Source of the DNA: Burkholderiales bacterium Ga0074133
GTDB taxonomy: Bacteria; Pseudomonadota; Gammaproteobacteria; Burkholderiales; Burkholderiaceae_C
DNA: 60,681 nt
NCBI GenBank assembly: GCA_001464865.1
Contig: LNEG01000004.1
Location: forward strand, 1 to 60,681
Reading direction: 5' to 3'
The notes beneath the pieces are model-generated. The model ran no database searches, was not told the DNA's origin, and was given only the letters and a program-made list of their open reading frames with translations. Below are positions 41,150-49,433 of the stretch, in pieces. Position numbers and translations under genes: made by a program. Position 1 is the first letter of the stretch. Each line of letters begins with the position of its first letter.

Positions 41150-41965
41150 ATGACCACAATCGAGAACTCCACTGGCGCCATGCCCGGCATGTTCCCCCTC
41201 CACCAGGCCGCTGCCGGCCGCATCTTCACCAGGCCGGTGGGGAGCGGCGAAGTCGCGATCGTTGGCGCCTTGGCCTTGCCCAAATGGTCGCCGAGGGAGA
41301 TGCAGGTGATGGCCCGCATCAACGACCAGGTCTACCTGGATCTGAAGAATCCAGTGGACTCCCGCCAGTTGTCTGACACCATGTGGGACCTGCGTGAAGG
41401 TTCGGCCGGAGACCTGCTCACGACCTTGAAATTCCGCAGCCACTTCCTGCCCGACACTCTCGATCTCTTCCTGCGTGACTCGCACCTTCTGTGTGGCGAC
41501 CCGGCCTTGAAATGGATGGTGGTCATGGGCGCGACGAAATCGGTCCTACCTCTCCCCGGTCCCATGGGGCTCTACGAGATCCGTCCTGGTGGACTGCACT
41601 ACACCGGTGTGCCATCTGAGGTCTACAACGGGGCAGCCATCAACTCCGTGCTGCGCGAATGCCACTGGGGCGATGGTGGCGCCTGGGGCATGGCCACCAG
41701 CATGGAGCCTGATTTCTACAAAAGGTGGGTGGAGGGCAACCGTGCGCTCAACGCCAAGCAAGATCCACGCTTTGGTCGCTTCATTGAACTCATGAAAGCC
41801 GAGGGCGCCGATCACGTGCCCGACATCTATACCGAAGAGCAAAAGGTGGCACGCGATGCCTTGTGCCTTCGTGTGACCAAGAAGCTGATCGCCGAAGAAG
41901 AGTCTGGCGCCTTGCAGGTGCAGCCGATCACGCCTAAAGCATCGAGCCCCCGCAGAAGCATGTGA
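41150..41965 (+). CDS. Hypothetical protein distantly like the ankyrin-like family, 271 aa
   Basis: Start at MTTIENSTGAMPG; the long upstream frame is not coding. The segment DTLDLFLRDSHLLCGDPALK, then WMVVMGATKSVLP, has the same length and end pattern as the array's ankyrin-like repeat (LxxxLIxLGAxxxxVP). The tail, SSPRRSM, is basic like theirs. Evidence for true homology is limited, but it lies next to the array. It is followed 59 bp later by the nucleotidyltransferase-like gene. Confidence 0.7.
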   Translation: MTTIENSTGAMPGMFPLHQAAAGRIFTRPVGSGEVAIVGALALPKWSPREMQVMARINDQVYLDLKNPVDSRQLSDTMWDLREGSAGDLLTTLKFRSHFLPDTLDLFLRDSHLLCGDPALKWMVVMGATKSVLPLPGPMGLYEIRPGGLHYTGVPSEVYNGAAINSVLRECHWGDGGAWGMATSMEPDFYKRWVEGNRALNAKQDPRFGRFIELMKAEGADHVPDIYTEEQKVARDALCLRVTKKLIAEEESGALQVQPITPKASSPRRSM

Positions 41966-42024
41966 CCGTGCTTTCAGCGCACGTTGTTTCACGAATCCAG
42001 TACTCCAGACCTTGAAGCGTCGAC

Positions 42025-42999
42025 ATGATGATCAACCAATCCAATTTCCAGCATCAGGATCTCCTGGAGCTGAGCGCTATTGCCCTAAACGGGTGGCCGA
42101 GCAAGGATTCAAAGGACGGAATGCGCCTGGCACATCTGTGCCACCTGGCCGCCATGCTGCTGCAGCCCACGCACCCGCGTGCGTCGACCTCGCTGCGAAG
42201 CGTCTGCGACCTGGTTCATGTCGGAGCCCCGGTGGCCATTCCGGCCAGCGAGCTCATGAAGGCGTACGGGATCAGCAATCTGGGCACGCTTCGTCGTGAC
42301 TTGATCCTTCAAATCGGGGAGGAGGACCGTGCGCCGTGCGCCGGCCAGTTGCCCAAGCGCGAACCCGGCATGATCCTCTTGGACATGGATCTGCCTGCAG
42401 GCAAGGCTTTGCTGGCCTACCTGGGTGCGTTGGAGCAGAGGTTGGGCCTGTCCGAATACCAGAGGCAAAAAGGGCTGTCAGCGGTTCCCTTGCTTCTCAC
42501 CGGCGGGCTCCTGGCCCACCTGTACACCGGTGTGCACCCCTCCTACGCGATCGAAGCGGAGTTTGGGGCTCCCATTCCCTGTCCGCCGGAGCTGGTCATC
42601 GACCTTCTGGACAGTGGCGGTACGCCGCAGGTTGCCTACCTCGACCTCGGTGTGCACACGGAGCAGGGCCTTTGGCACCCGGAAGCCCAGGAACGATGCC
42701 TGCCCATCTTTGCGGACATCAAGGGGTTTGATCTGACGGTGCCACGCCCGATCGATCTGGCGGTGAGCATGTGCACGCAGCTCACGCAATCCGAAGGACT
42801 GTGGATCCATGCCATGGCGCGCGCTGGCCTCTTCACCGCGGCCGAGTTTCGTGACCACGCTGCCCAGGCTCTGCTCGAGTGCGAACTAGAGGACGCCCAG
42901 ATCAAGTGCATCGAGCAACATGTGGAGCTTGCCGCCACCTTGGTGGAGCGCGCCCAAATGCCAAAGGAATCGCCCAAAGGGTCGCGCAGGCCGACCTGA
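42025..42999 (+). CDS. Nucleotidyltransferase-like protein with altered active site, 324 aa
   Basis: Residues 1-130 are helical and Cys-containing, of unknown fold. From about residue 135 the protein resembles DUF6036/AbiEii-type nucleotidyltransferases: LSAVPLLLTGGLLAHLYTGV, then HPSYAIEAEFG, and later RPIDLAVSMCTQLT. The GG motif is kept, but the Asp-x-Asp segment (normally RxTxDID) is replaced, so catalysis is doubtful. It is paralogous to 44703-45353 (GGLAAHLYTGEHP, PLDLVVSMCTYFT). Tail KGSRRPT. Confidence 0.75.
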   Translation: MMINQSNFQHQDLLELSAIALNGWPSKDSKDGMRLAHLCHLAAMLLQPTHPRASTSLRSVCDLVHVGAPVAIPASELMKAYGISNLGTLRRDLILQIGEEDRAPCAGQLPKREPGMILLDMDLPAGKALLAYLGALEQRLGLSEYQRQKGLSAVPLLLTGGLLAHLYTGVHPSYAIEAEFGAPIPCPPELVIDLLDSGGTPQVAYLDLGVHTEQGLWHPEAQERCLPIFADIKGFDLTVPRPIDLAVSMCTQLTQSEGLWIHAMARAGLFTAAEFRDHAAQALLECELEDAQIKCIEQHVELAATLVERAQMPKESPKGSRRPT

Positions 43000-43032
43000 G
43001 TCTTTGTGACCTTGCAGATCTTCCGCTTATCG

Positions 43033-43067
43033 CTATTTTGAGCAAAATAGGCATATTCTGTCTAAAA
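43033..43067. promoter_or_regulatory. hipB operator/promoter
   Basis: An inverted repeat, CTATTTT-GAGC-AAAATAG (43033-43050), overlaps a candidate promoter (TTGAGC, 17 bp, TCTAAAAT). The -10 end almost touches the start codon at 43067, implying a leaderless or nearly leaderless transcript. HipB-type repressors bind such palindromes to autoregulate hipBA. Confidence 0.65.
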
Positions 43068-43378
43068 TGGCGATCATGCCTGCAAAATCGCCCGTCATCT
43101 TCAGCAATGAAAGCCGTATCCTCACCGCCATGGGTGAGCGGATTCGTCTTGCCCGCAAACGCCGCAAGCTTTCGACGGCAACCATCGCGGAAAGAGCAGG
43201 CATCGCTCGCGGCACCCTGTACCGCGTCGAGGCAGGTGATGCGGCCGTCACCATGGGCACTTACCTGCGCGTCCTGGCAGCTTTGAACATGGCAAGTGAC
43301 CTCGAGAAGATCGCAGCTGACGATGAGGTTGGGCGACGATTGCAAGACATCGAGTTGCGGTCGAGGAGCTCGACATGA
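43067..43378 (+). CDS. hipB: HipB-type antitoxin, XRE HTH
   Basis: 103 aa; an in-frame ATG at 43076 is an alternative start. The HTH spans about 25-80: RIRLARKRRKLSTATIAERA, GIARGTLYRVEAGDAAVT, LRVLAALNMASDL. The gene overlaps hipA by 4 bp (ATGA), the typical arrangement. It should bind DNA as a dimer and neutralise the kinase. Confidence 0.9.
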   Translation: MAIMPAKSPVIFSNESRILTAMGERIRLARKRRKLSTATIAERAGIARGTLYRVEAGDAAVTMGTYLRVLAALNMASDLEKIAADDEVGRRLQDIELRSRSST

Positions 43379-44649
43379 GCAAGGCGCTGGAGGTCTGGAT
43401 CGATTGCGACCTGGTGCCCATGAAGCTCGTGGGCATGCTCCACCACGACAAGGGTCAGGTGCGGTTTCACTACGCAGAGTCTTGGCTGAAGTCCCCTGAG
43501 GCCTTTGCCCTGGATCCGCAACTCTCTCTCGACAAGAGCCCCTTCTATCCCAATGCAGATGAGGGCAACTTCGGCATTTTCTTGGACTCCTCGCCGGACC
43601 GCTGGGGCCAGACGCTGATGAAGCGCCGGGAAGCCTTGCAGGCAAAAGATGAGAGCAGAGTCCCTGCGAATCTCTACGCCTGGGACTTCTTGATTGGGGT
43701 GCAGGATGCAACGCGACAAGGCGCGCTGCGCTTTCGCATGCCTGGAGCCGAGACGTTTCTCGGAGACATGCCATTGGCCGCGCCACCGGTGACCAGCTTG
43801 CGAGAGCTTCAGGCCGTGGCCTTTGAACTCACCAACAAGTCGATCAACGATCTCGGCGCACTTCGTCGGTGGCTGGCCGTGTTGGTGGCACCGGGAGCAT
43901 CGCTGGGCGGCGCCAGGCCGAAGGCCAACTTCACCGAGGCTGATGGATCCATGTGGATCGCAAAGTTTCCAGCCCGCGACGATGAGCGTGACTATGGCGC
44001 CTGGGAATACCTCACGCACACCTTGGCCGCGCGCGCCGGGATTGACGTCCCGCCAGCGCGAGCAGTGCAGATCACGAAGCCCTACAAAACCTTCATGGTC
44101 AAGCGCTTCGACCGCATTGGCGATCGCAGACGCTTCTATGCCTCCGCCCTCACTTTGCTGGGGCGCCCGAACAGCGATGGCGCCAGCTATCTGGAAATCG
44201 CCCAACGGCTGATGAGCAATGGATCCCATGCTTCCGGGGACCTCGAACAGTTGTACCGGCGCGTTGCGTTCAACGTGATGGTCGGCAACAGAGACGATCA
44301 TTTGCGTAACCACGGATTCATCCTGGATGCCGGCGGATGGCGGCTGTCGCCTGCGTTCGATGTGAACCCGAACATCGACAAGGAAGAGCACGTACTGGCC
44401 ATCGACGACAAGGATCCCAGGCCACTCGTGGAGACCGTCCTCGACACGCACGCGTTCTATCAACTCGATGCCACGCGTGCACGCGAGATCGTGCTCGAGA
44501 TTGCCGCGGTCGTGGGCTCATGGCGGGAGTTGGCTCTCGGCATGGGCATCTCTCGGGCAGACATCGAGCTCTACGAGGCCGCATTTTCTGCGCACACTGC
44601 ATTGATGGCTGAGGCGCCGATCCAAAAAATGGCAAGCCGCCGGCCGTAA
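43375..44649 (+). CDS. hipA: HipA-type serine/threonine kinase toxin
   Basis: 424 aa, the usual length. The N-terminal subdomain shows LSLDKSPFYP and FLDSSPDRWGQTLMKRRE. The kinase core has ASLGGARPKANF (P-loop like), MWIAKFPAR (ATP lysine), FMVKRFDRIG, VGNRDDHLRNHGF (catalytic Asp and metal Asn) and LSPAFDVNPN. All key residues are present. HipA toxins phosphorylate aminoacyl-tRNA synthetases such as GltX in known cases; the target here is not known. Tail MASRRP. Confidence 0.93.
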   Translation: MSKALEVWIDCDLVPMKLVGMLHHDKGQVRFHYAESWLKSPEAFALDPQLSLDKSPFYPNADEGNFGIFLDSSPDRWGQTLMKRREALQAKDESRVPANLYAWDFLIGVQDATRQGALRFRMPGAETFLGDMPLAAPPVTSLRELQAVAFELTNKSINDLGALRRWLAVLVAPGASLGGARPKANFTEADGSMWIAKFPARDDERDYGAWEYLTHTLAARAGIDVPPARAVQITKPYKTFMVKRFDRIGDRRRFYASALTLLGRPNSDGASYLEIAQRLMSNGSHASGDLEQLYRRVAFNVMVGNRDDHLRNHGFILDAGGWRLSPAFDVNPNIDKEEHVLAIDDKDPRPLVETVLDTHAFYQLDATRAREIVLEIAAVVGSWRELALGMGISRADIELYEAAFSAHTALMAEAPIQKMASRRP

Positions 44650-44702
44650 AGCGAATTCCAAGCCCGTTTGCGAATGCCCGGAACTGCGCCAGAATGCGGC
44701 CG

Positions 44703-45353
44703 ATGGCTAGCTCAACACCCCCGCTGCAGATGTTTCCCGGCCCTTCGGTGGCGGCCAACCCCGTGATCCATGAGCACCTACCCGCCTATGCGGGGCTGAA
44801 GGCCTTCTTCGCACGCCTTGAAGAGGATCTGGGACTCAAGGAGCAGAAGGAAGACGAAGCCTGGATTCCCAGAGTCGGGGTGTACCTCTTCGGAGGCTTG
44901 GCTGCGCACCTCTACACCGGTGAGCACCCGACAACGACGATCCACGCAACGCTGAGTTACCCGATCAGCGTGCCCACGGAGTTCCACGTGATGGTGCCGC
45001 TGCCAGGAGGGCTGAGCACCATGAAGATGGCAAGCTCCCCCAAGGCCAACGAGCTTCGCTGGCCGGAGATGGGAGATGGCTTCGAGATCAACCTTCCATT
45101 GGGCGTCGAGTCGTTTGGTGTCCGGGTGGTCCAACCCTTGGACCTGGTGGTGAGCATGTGCACCTACTTCACCCCCGAGGAAGAGGCCCACGTCGCAAGC
45201 CTTGTGCGCGCCGGGTTGATCACAGGATCGAATTTCGACTACGCGTGGAAGAAGAGCTTCAAGGAAGAGGCGCCGAGCGCGCGCGATCGCATGATCCATG
45301 CGCAGGTCTTGTCCATGCTCGCGCAGCACACGCCGGGTAGCTCTCTGGATTGA
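44703..45353 (+). CDS. Nucleotidyltransferase-like protein with altered active site, 216 aa
   Basis: Start at the ATG (MASSTPP) or 9 bp earlier. FARLEEDLGLKEQKEDEA leads to YLFGGLAAHLYTGEHPTTTI, the GG motif of the DUF6036/AbiEii fold, but the catalytic Asp positions are replaced (HATLSYP). Later VVQPLDLVVSMCTYFTPEEE matches the paralogue at 42025-42999. It follows hipA by 53 bp, so hipBA is bracketed by two related proteins. Function unknown; a binding rather than enzymatic role is inference. Confidence 0.75.
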   Translation: MASSTPPLQMFPGPSVAANPVIHEHLPAYAGLKAFFARLEEDLGLKEQKEDEAWIPRVGVYLFGGLAAHLYTGEHPTTTIHATLSYPISVPTEFHVMVPLPGGLSTMKMASSPKANELRWPEMGDGFEINLPLGVESFGVRVVQPLDLVVSMCTYFTPEEEAHVASLVRAGLITGSNFDYAWKKSFKEEAPSARDRMIHAQVLSMLAQHTPGSSLD

Positions 45354-45468
45354 GGCGACTGTCGGCGCAGGCTACAGTCTGCCAACCGCCTGTCACGGCT
45401 TGGCGAAACAGATAGACTGTGTGAATGCGATATAGCAAACACAATTGATCGATTCAGCCAGGCCCACC

Positions 45469-46731
45469 ATGAAATCAGCTCCCCTCCCCGTTGCCACATT
45501 CGTCGCCCAGACATCCAGCGGCACTGGCCCATTCGTCCCATGCAGAAGTCTGTTCCAAGGGGAGGACTTTCAGGACATGGTCCTGGCTTCGACGCCGATT
45601 GATGACGCGGATTGGAGTACGCTTTTCGCCTACATGTATCGGCGTTTTGGACCACCTCACATCGGTGGAGATGACTATAAGGATCTGGCGGCAGGGTGGA
45701 TGATCACCTCGCCCGATCCAGGCCTGTACGTTATGGTATCGCCCAGCCTCAGTGGTGCTGCGTTTTCATTACGCCCGTACTTCACCAATGGCGAGGCCAA
45801 AGTAGATCCGCGAGTAGTTGACGCCATCCCAAGCAACAGGGTGGAGGATCTCAAGTCCGCGTACAAGGCAACACTTGTTGACTTGCTTCGACCGGTCTGT
45901 GTTCGTGACAACTGGATCAATGCACTGGGCGAGGTCGATGAAGACTCTCCCTTGCTGGAAAGCGACGAAGAAGAGGGCGACCGCCTGTATACCTCAGAGC
46001 GTCACAGCTCCAGCGGAAATGGCATTCCCTTGGGCCTCTTGGGTGGAAAGGATTGGGACGCACTCGTTGGAATGCTGTTTGCACTGGGCGAGGGCGACAT
46101 GGCGTCTGGAAAACAAGCTGCGCTTGCCTTGTTGCGAAAGGATGTCTTCGCCGAAGTGCAGCGATCCAGCGCCGCGGTGAAGCGTCTGATGGCGCTCGTG
46201 GCTGGGGCTGACCATGACCTGCTCATCAAAGGGCTCGGTCTGGGCGGCGATGAGCTGGAGGCATTTGAGGCGGATCTGAAAAGGTTAGGGGATCCCTCTG
46301 CAAAAAAGGGCGATCTCGTAGATCAGCTGGATGCGATGACGGTGAAGACCGCTGGCGAACTCTTGAAGCGCCTGGGCATGTCTGCAAGGCATCTGAAGGA
46401 AACAGTGAAGAGCCTGAAGCTCTCGAATTCTGTCGATGAGGCCTTCGCAGATCTACGGAAGGTCAATGAGAACCAGTTTCCGGACATTGACTTTCCCAAA
46501 GACGTCTGGATTCCTGAGGCCGATCTCGCAGCGCAGTTGAAGAAAGCGTTCACCAAGAAGGACTCCCCAAAGTTTTGTGAGTGGGTTGACCAAACGCTTG
46601 CGCGCCCAGAGGGGTTGATGGCTCTGAGGAACATTGTTGGCCACCTGAAGCACGAGCACGAAAACGCGGTTCAAAACAAGGGAGCTGCAGGAGATGTGAA
46701 GCGATCGACGGCCAATAAACGACGGCCTTGA
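45469..46731 (+). CDS. Hypothetical protein, 420 aa
   Basis: Start at MKSAPLPVAT. No family recognised. An alpha/beta N-terminal half (WSTLFAYMYRRFGPPHIGGD, MVSPSLSGAAFSLRPYF) precedes an acidic linker (EDSPLLESDEEEGD) and a helical C-terminal half with repeated Leu/Lys helices (LLKRLGMSARHLKETVKSLK). The final residues are basic (VKRSTANKRRP). No signal peptide or membrane segment. Stand-alone gene. Confidence 0.8.
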   Translation: MKSAPLPVATFVAQTSSGTGPFVPCRSLFQGEDFQDMVLASTPIDDADWSTLFAYMYRRFGPPHIGGDDYKDLAAGWMITSPDPGLYVMVSPSLSGAAFSLRPYFTNGEAKVDPRVVDAIPSNRVEDLKSAYKATLVDLLRPVCVRDNWINALGEVDEDSPLLESDEEEGDRLYTSERHSSSGNGIPLGLLGGKDWDALVGMLFALGEGDMASGKQAALALLRKDVFAEVQRSSAAVKRLMALVAGADHDLLIKGLGLGGDELEAFEADLKRLGDPSAKKGDLVDQLDAMTVKTAGELLKRLGMSARHLKETVKSLKLSNSVDEAFADLRKVNENQFPDIDFPKDVWIPEADLAAQLKKAFTKKDSPKFCEWVDQTLARPEGLMALRNIVGHLKHEHENAVQNKGAAGDVKRSTANKRRP

Positions 46732-46874
46732 AGCATCCGGGTGTCCCCGGGTACCTGCACTTCCAATTTGCAGAAGCTGACAGGAGCAGCCTGCAAAAGG
46801 TGTGAGGAGTGGATAGACTTTGTGTAGGAAATATCCACCTCGCATCGCATCGATATCAATCTGAAAGGACCACC

Positions 46875-47441
46875 ATGAAAAATACCCTGATTGCCACCAT
46901 CCTCATGGCGGCCACTCTCGCACTCACCGGCTGCGGCAAGGAAGAATCTGCCGCCGAGCCCCAGGGCTTCGTCATCCCGCAGAAGGCGTCTCCCATGTCG
47001 ATGAAGGAGTCGCTGGAGACGAAGACGGCCAAGAAAGCGTTCGAAGTGCCCACCAAACCATTCGAGGAGTACCAGCCCATCACCGGCAACAAGCTCTTCA
47101 TGGCAGCACAAGCCGGCGGCTTCTACAAGTTCACCAGCCAAAGCTTCCGCTTCGTGACGGCCTACAACGAGAAGGACCAAGGTCTGGACGTCTGGTACCG
47201 CTTGAACGGCACCACCGGCCCCTACGGCGACCTGGGCGTGACCTTGCATTCCATCAACGGCGATGACTTCATGCTCATCCCAGGCACCAAGGAAGCGTTC
47301 GCCACCGCGGAGACGTTCAACCTCTACGTGCAACTCGAAGGCATCGACCTCAACGTCCCCACCGCCAAAGGCCTCATCACCAAGCTCGAGGTGGTCGACA
47401 AGGACGGCAAGGTGCTGGGCAGCAAGGTACTCACCAAGTAA
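46875..47441 (+). CDS. Lipoprotein, 188 aa
   Basis: Start at MKNTLIATILMAATLALTGC with the lipidated Cys20 (lipobox LTGC), after AAAGGACCACC. The mature part is beta-rich (FYKFTSQSFRFVTAY, VWYRLNGTTGPYGDLGVTLH, FNLYVQLEGIDLN). No family recognised. It is followed closely by the small zinc-ribbon gene. Confidence 0.85.
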   Translation: MKNTLIATILMAATLALTGCGKEESAAEPQGFVIPQKASPMSMKESLETKTAKKAFEVPTKPFEEYQPITGNKLFMAAQAGGFYKFTSQSFRFVTAYNEKDQGLDVWYRLNGTTGPYGDLGVTLHSINGDDFMLIPGTKEAFATAETFNLYVQLEGIDLNVPTAKGLITKLEVVDKDGKVLGSKVLTK

Positions 47442-47485
47442 ACGGGGATCACCCGAATTGAAGACCGCAATCCTGAAGCCCTGAC

Positions 47486-47683
47486 GTGAGCACCAAAACC
47501 AACTCCAACAAGCCGCCTGTTGATGGATGGATCAGTCCAGACGTCCTCAACAGTTGCCAGATCTGTGCGCACCGAACCAACCTCGTGGGCAATGCGCCAG
47601 ACCTCTCCTACATGATCGAGGAGTGCAGCAACTGCGGCCAGGTCTACCACTTTCGCGAGGACGACGAAGACGTTGAGGCCTGA
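47486..47683 (+). CDS. Small zinc-ribbon protein, 65 aa
   Basis: GTG start. Two CxxC pairs (SCQIC and ECSNC) spaced by 20 residues form a likely zinc ribbon, with an acidic C-terminus (REDDEDVEA). No family recognised. Probably cotranscribed with the lipoprotein gene 44 bp upstream; the terminator at 47706 ends the unit. Confidence 0.75.
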   Translation: MSTKTNSNKPPVDGWISPDVLNSCQICAHRTNLVGNAPDLSYMIEECSNCGQVYHFREDDEDVEA

Positions 47684-47705
47684 GCACCGCACCAGAATGA
47701 GCATG

Positions 47706-47737
47706 AAGCCGCGGTGTAAAAACCGGGGCTTTTTTTC
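47706..47737 (+). terminator. Rho-independent terminator
   Basis: AAGCCGCGGT, a GTAAAA-type loop, and ACCGGGGCTT form a 10-bp stem with one mismatch, followed by seven T. It ends the unit 46875-47683. Confidence 0.85.
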
Positions 47738-47813
47738 ATCCGGGACAAAGTTCGTAACTCTCATAAAATGACAGTTGCCGACTATGAATTGAAGCCACAC
47801 AACTGCAAACACG

Positions 47814-48548
47814 ATGAGTGCCCCATGGAAGGTTCATGCCGAGAAATGGCTCATGTCGCCCGACAGCCCTTCCGTGCTGCCGACAGGCTCGCTCAGGCTC
47901 GCCTCCTTGGACCTGCCACCTCCCCCTGGATGCAGACAACCTTCGGATGCAACCTTCTTTCGGTGGGTCAATGAACTCTTGGTCGCAGGAAAACTGATCG
48001 AAGTGAACAAAGGCGTCTACATCAATCGACTCGGTCATCGTGCAGAGACCGCCGCTGCTGCGGCATCGTTCATTCGACGCTGTGCAATCGTCAGCCTGTC
48101 CTACGTGCTAGAGCAGGCGGGCCTCACCAACAACTTCGGGGAAACCATCACCTGCATCATCCCCACGCGCGCCGACTGGTCGCCCCCTCAGCTATCTGAT
48201 CGTCACTTTGCTGGTGTCGGTACCTTCCGCTTCCATGCGCTGCGCCTGGAGCGCATGGAACCGCTCAGCGCTAGGCACGAGGACATGTACGACACCCGGT
48301 TCAACTACCAGCGGACCACGCCGGAGAAGGCCCTGCTGGACTGGATCTGCCTGGCCAACACGCACCGGAGCTCGATGAGGGACCCACCTCTGGATTTGAA
48401 CGCCGACGAGCTGGACAAGAGGAGGCTCAAGCGGCTGAGCAAGGCCATGGGGCTGGAGGCAGAATTCGCCGCGTGGACGGAGAAGTGGAAACGGTACCAG
48501 GACGATCCAGACGTGCAAGCCAACGCGTCACGCTACCTGATCGGTTGA
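47814..48548 (+). CDS. AbiEi-like antitoxin-type protein, 244 aa
   Basis: The N-terminal winged helix (ATFFRWVNELLVAGKLIEVN, KGVYINRLGHR) and the later RTTPEKALLDWICLANTHR match AbiEi-type antitoxins of type IV systems. The middle part (IVSLSYVLEQAGL, TCIIPTRAD) is also typical. No AbiEii toxin gene is adjacent; the nucleotidyltransferase-like genes at 42025 and 44703 are the nearest candidates. About 60-aa shorter than the HTH-fused relative at 14376. Start uncertain in the first 40 residues. Confidence 0.83.
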   Translation: MSAPWKVHAEKWLMSPDSPSVLPTGSLRLASLDLPPPPGCRQPSDATFFRWVNELLVAGKLIEVNKGVYINRLGHRAETAAAAASFIRRCAIVSLSYVLEQAGLTNNFGETITCIIPTRADWSPPQLSDRHFAGVGTFRFHALRLERMEPLSARHEDMYDTRFNYQRTTPEKALLDWICLANTHRSSMRDPPLDLNADELDKRRLKRLSKAMGLEAEFAAWTEKWKRYQDDPDVQANASRYLIG

Positions 48549-48600
48549 GTTCCCGAGGAGTCGGGTGAGGCCGCTGAGCAGGTCGGATTTGTTGTCGTGA

Positions 48601-48628
48601 GCGTGTCGTTTCGATATCCTTTTTATAG
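48601..48628 (+). promoter_or_regulatory. Recurrent promoter-like motif, copy 8
   Basis: GTGTCGTTTCGATATCCTTT then TTATAGAC. A TTGTCG element lies 17 bp before TATCCT, giving a plausible sigma-70 pair. It precedes the gene at 48644 by about 20 bp. This copy is the best support for reading TATCCT as the -10. Confidence 0.65.
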
Positions 48629-48643
48629 ACAAAAGGAACACTC

Positions 48644-49078
48644 ATGAACACGCAAACCATCCCCGCCAACGATCCAGTTTTCCACGTTCTGACGGCACCC
48701 AGCTACCCACTGGACTCGCACGCAGCCGCCGTCTTTGGCGCCGTCGAAGTTGACGTCATCACGATCCTCGGCCCCTTTGTCGCGCGCGACAGCAAAGGCC
48801 GGATCTGGCCCGTCATCAGCGCCACCATCGAGAAAACCAGCTGCATCGCTGACCTCTACGTGAATCTGGACCGCTCCGGAGCCAGGGAGCAGCGTGTTTC
48901 TGATGACGATGTCTTCGTTGATGAAGTCATGAGCCGTCTGCGCGCTGCGGGCTATACCGGCGAGGACTTCGGCCGCGCAGAACTGGGCATGCAGGGCGAC
49001 AAATGCGTGGTGCTGGAGCCGAACGGAGACTTCACTGCGTTCGCCCAGAGCAAGGGCTTCATCCTCAACGACGACTGA
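48644..49078 (+). CDS. Hypothetical protein, 144 aa
   Basis: ATG after AAAGGAACACTC. A small alpha/beta protein (VEVDVITILGPFVARDSKGR, RIWPVISATIEKTSCIADLY, AELGMQGDKCVVLEPNGDF). No family recognised. First of three coupled genes (gap 7 bp, then a 4-bp overlap) driven by the motif at 48601. Confidence 0.78.
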   Translation: MNTQTIPANDPVFHVLTAPSYPLDSHAAAVFGAVEVDVITILGPFVARDSKGRIWPVISATIEKTSCIADLYVNLDRSGAREQRVSDDDVFVDEVMSRLRAAGYTGEDFGRAELGMQGDKCVVLEPNGDFTAFAQSKGFILNDD

Positions 49079-49085
49079 TCAAAAC

Positions 49086-49433
49086 ATGCCCCGCCAGAAA
49101 CCCCTCATCAAAATGGCGATCAAGGTCAGCCCCGCGGCCTTTGATGCCATGTGCAAGGCGCATGCCTTCTGCCCTAGCGACCTGGGGCATCTGGACCGCA
49201 TGCGTTGGATGGGCAGCTTCATGGAAACGGCCTTGAGCGGCGGCAAGGCTTTCATGCCGAAGGAATTCGAGCTCCAGCCTGTGGGTGGCCATGGCAAGCC
49301 CTGGGACGAGGCATCGGCGGAGCTGGTGGCGCACGCCTCTGGTTTTGCCGGCACCGATTGGTCCATGGGCCCGGAGGAGCTGGCCCACGTGCTCAACACC
49401 GCCATGAAAACCCCTGGAGACACCCCCGCATGA
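49086..49433 (+). CDS. Hypothetical protein, 115 aa
   Basis: ATG 7 bp after the previous stop. A compact helical/strand protein (AIKVSPAAFDAMCKAHAFC, HLDRMRWMGSFMETALSGGK). No family recognised. Its stop overlaps the next start (ATGA). Confidence 0.72.
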   Translation: MPRQKPLIKMAIKVSPAAFDAMCKAHAFCPSDLGHLDRMRWMGSFMETALSGGKAFMPKEFELQPVGGHGKPWDEASAELVAHASGFAGTDWSMGPEELAHVLNTAMKTPGDTPA

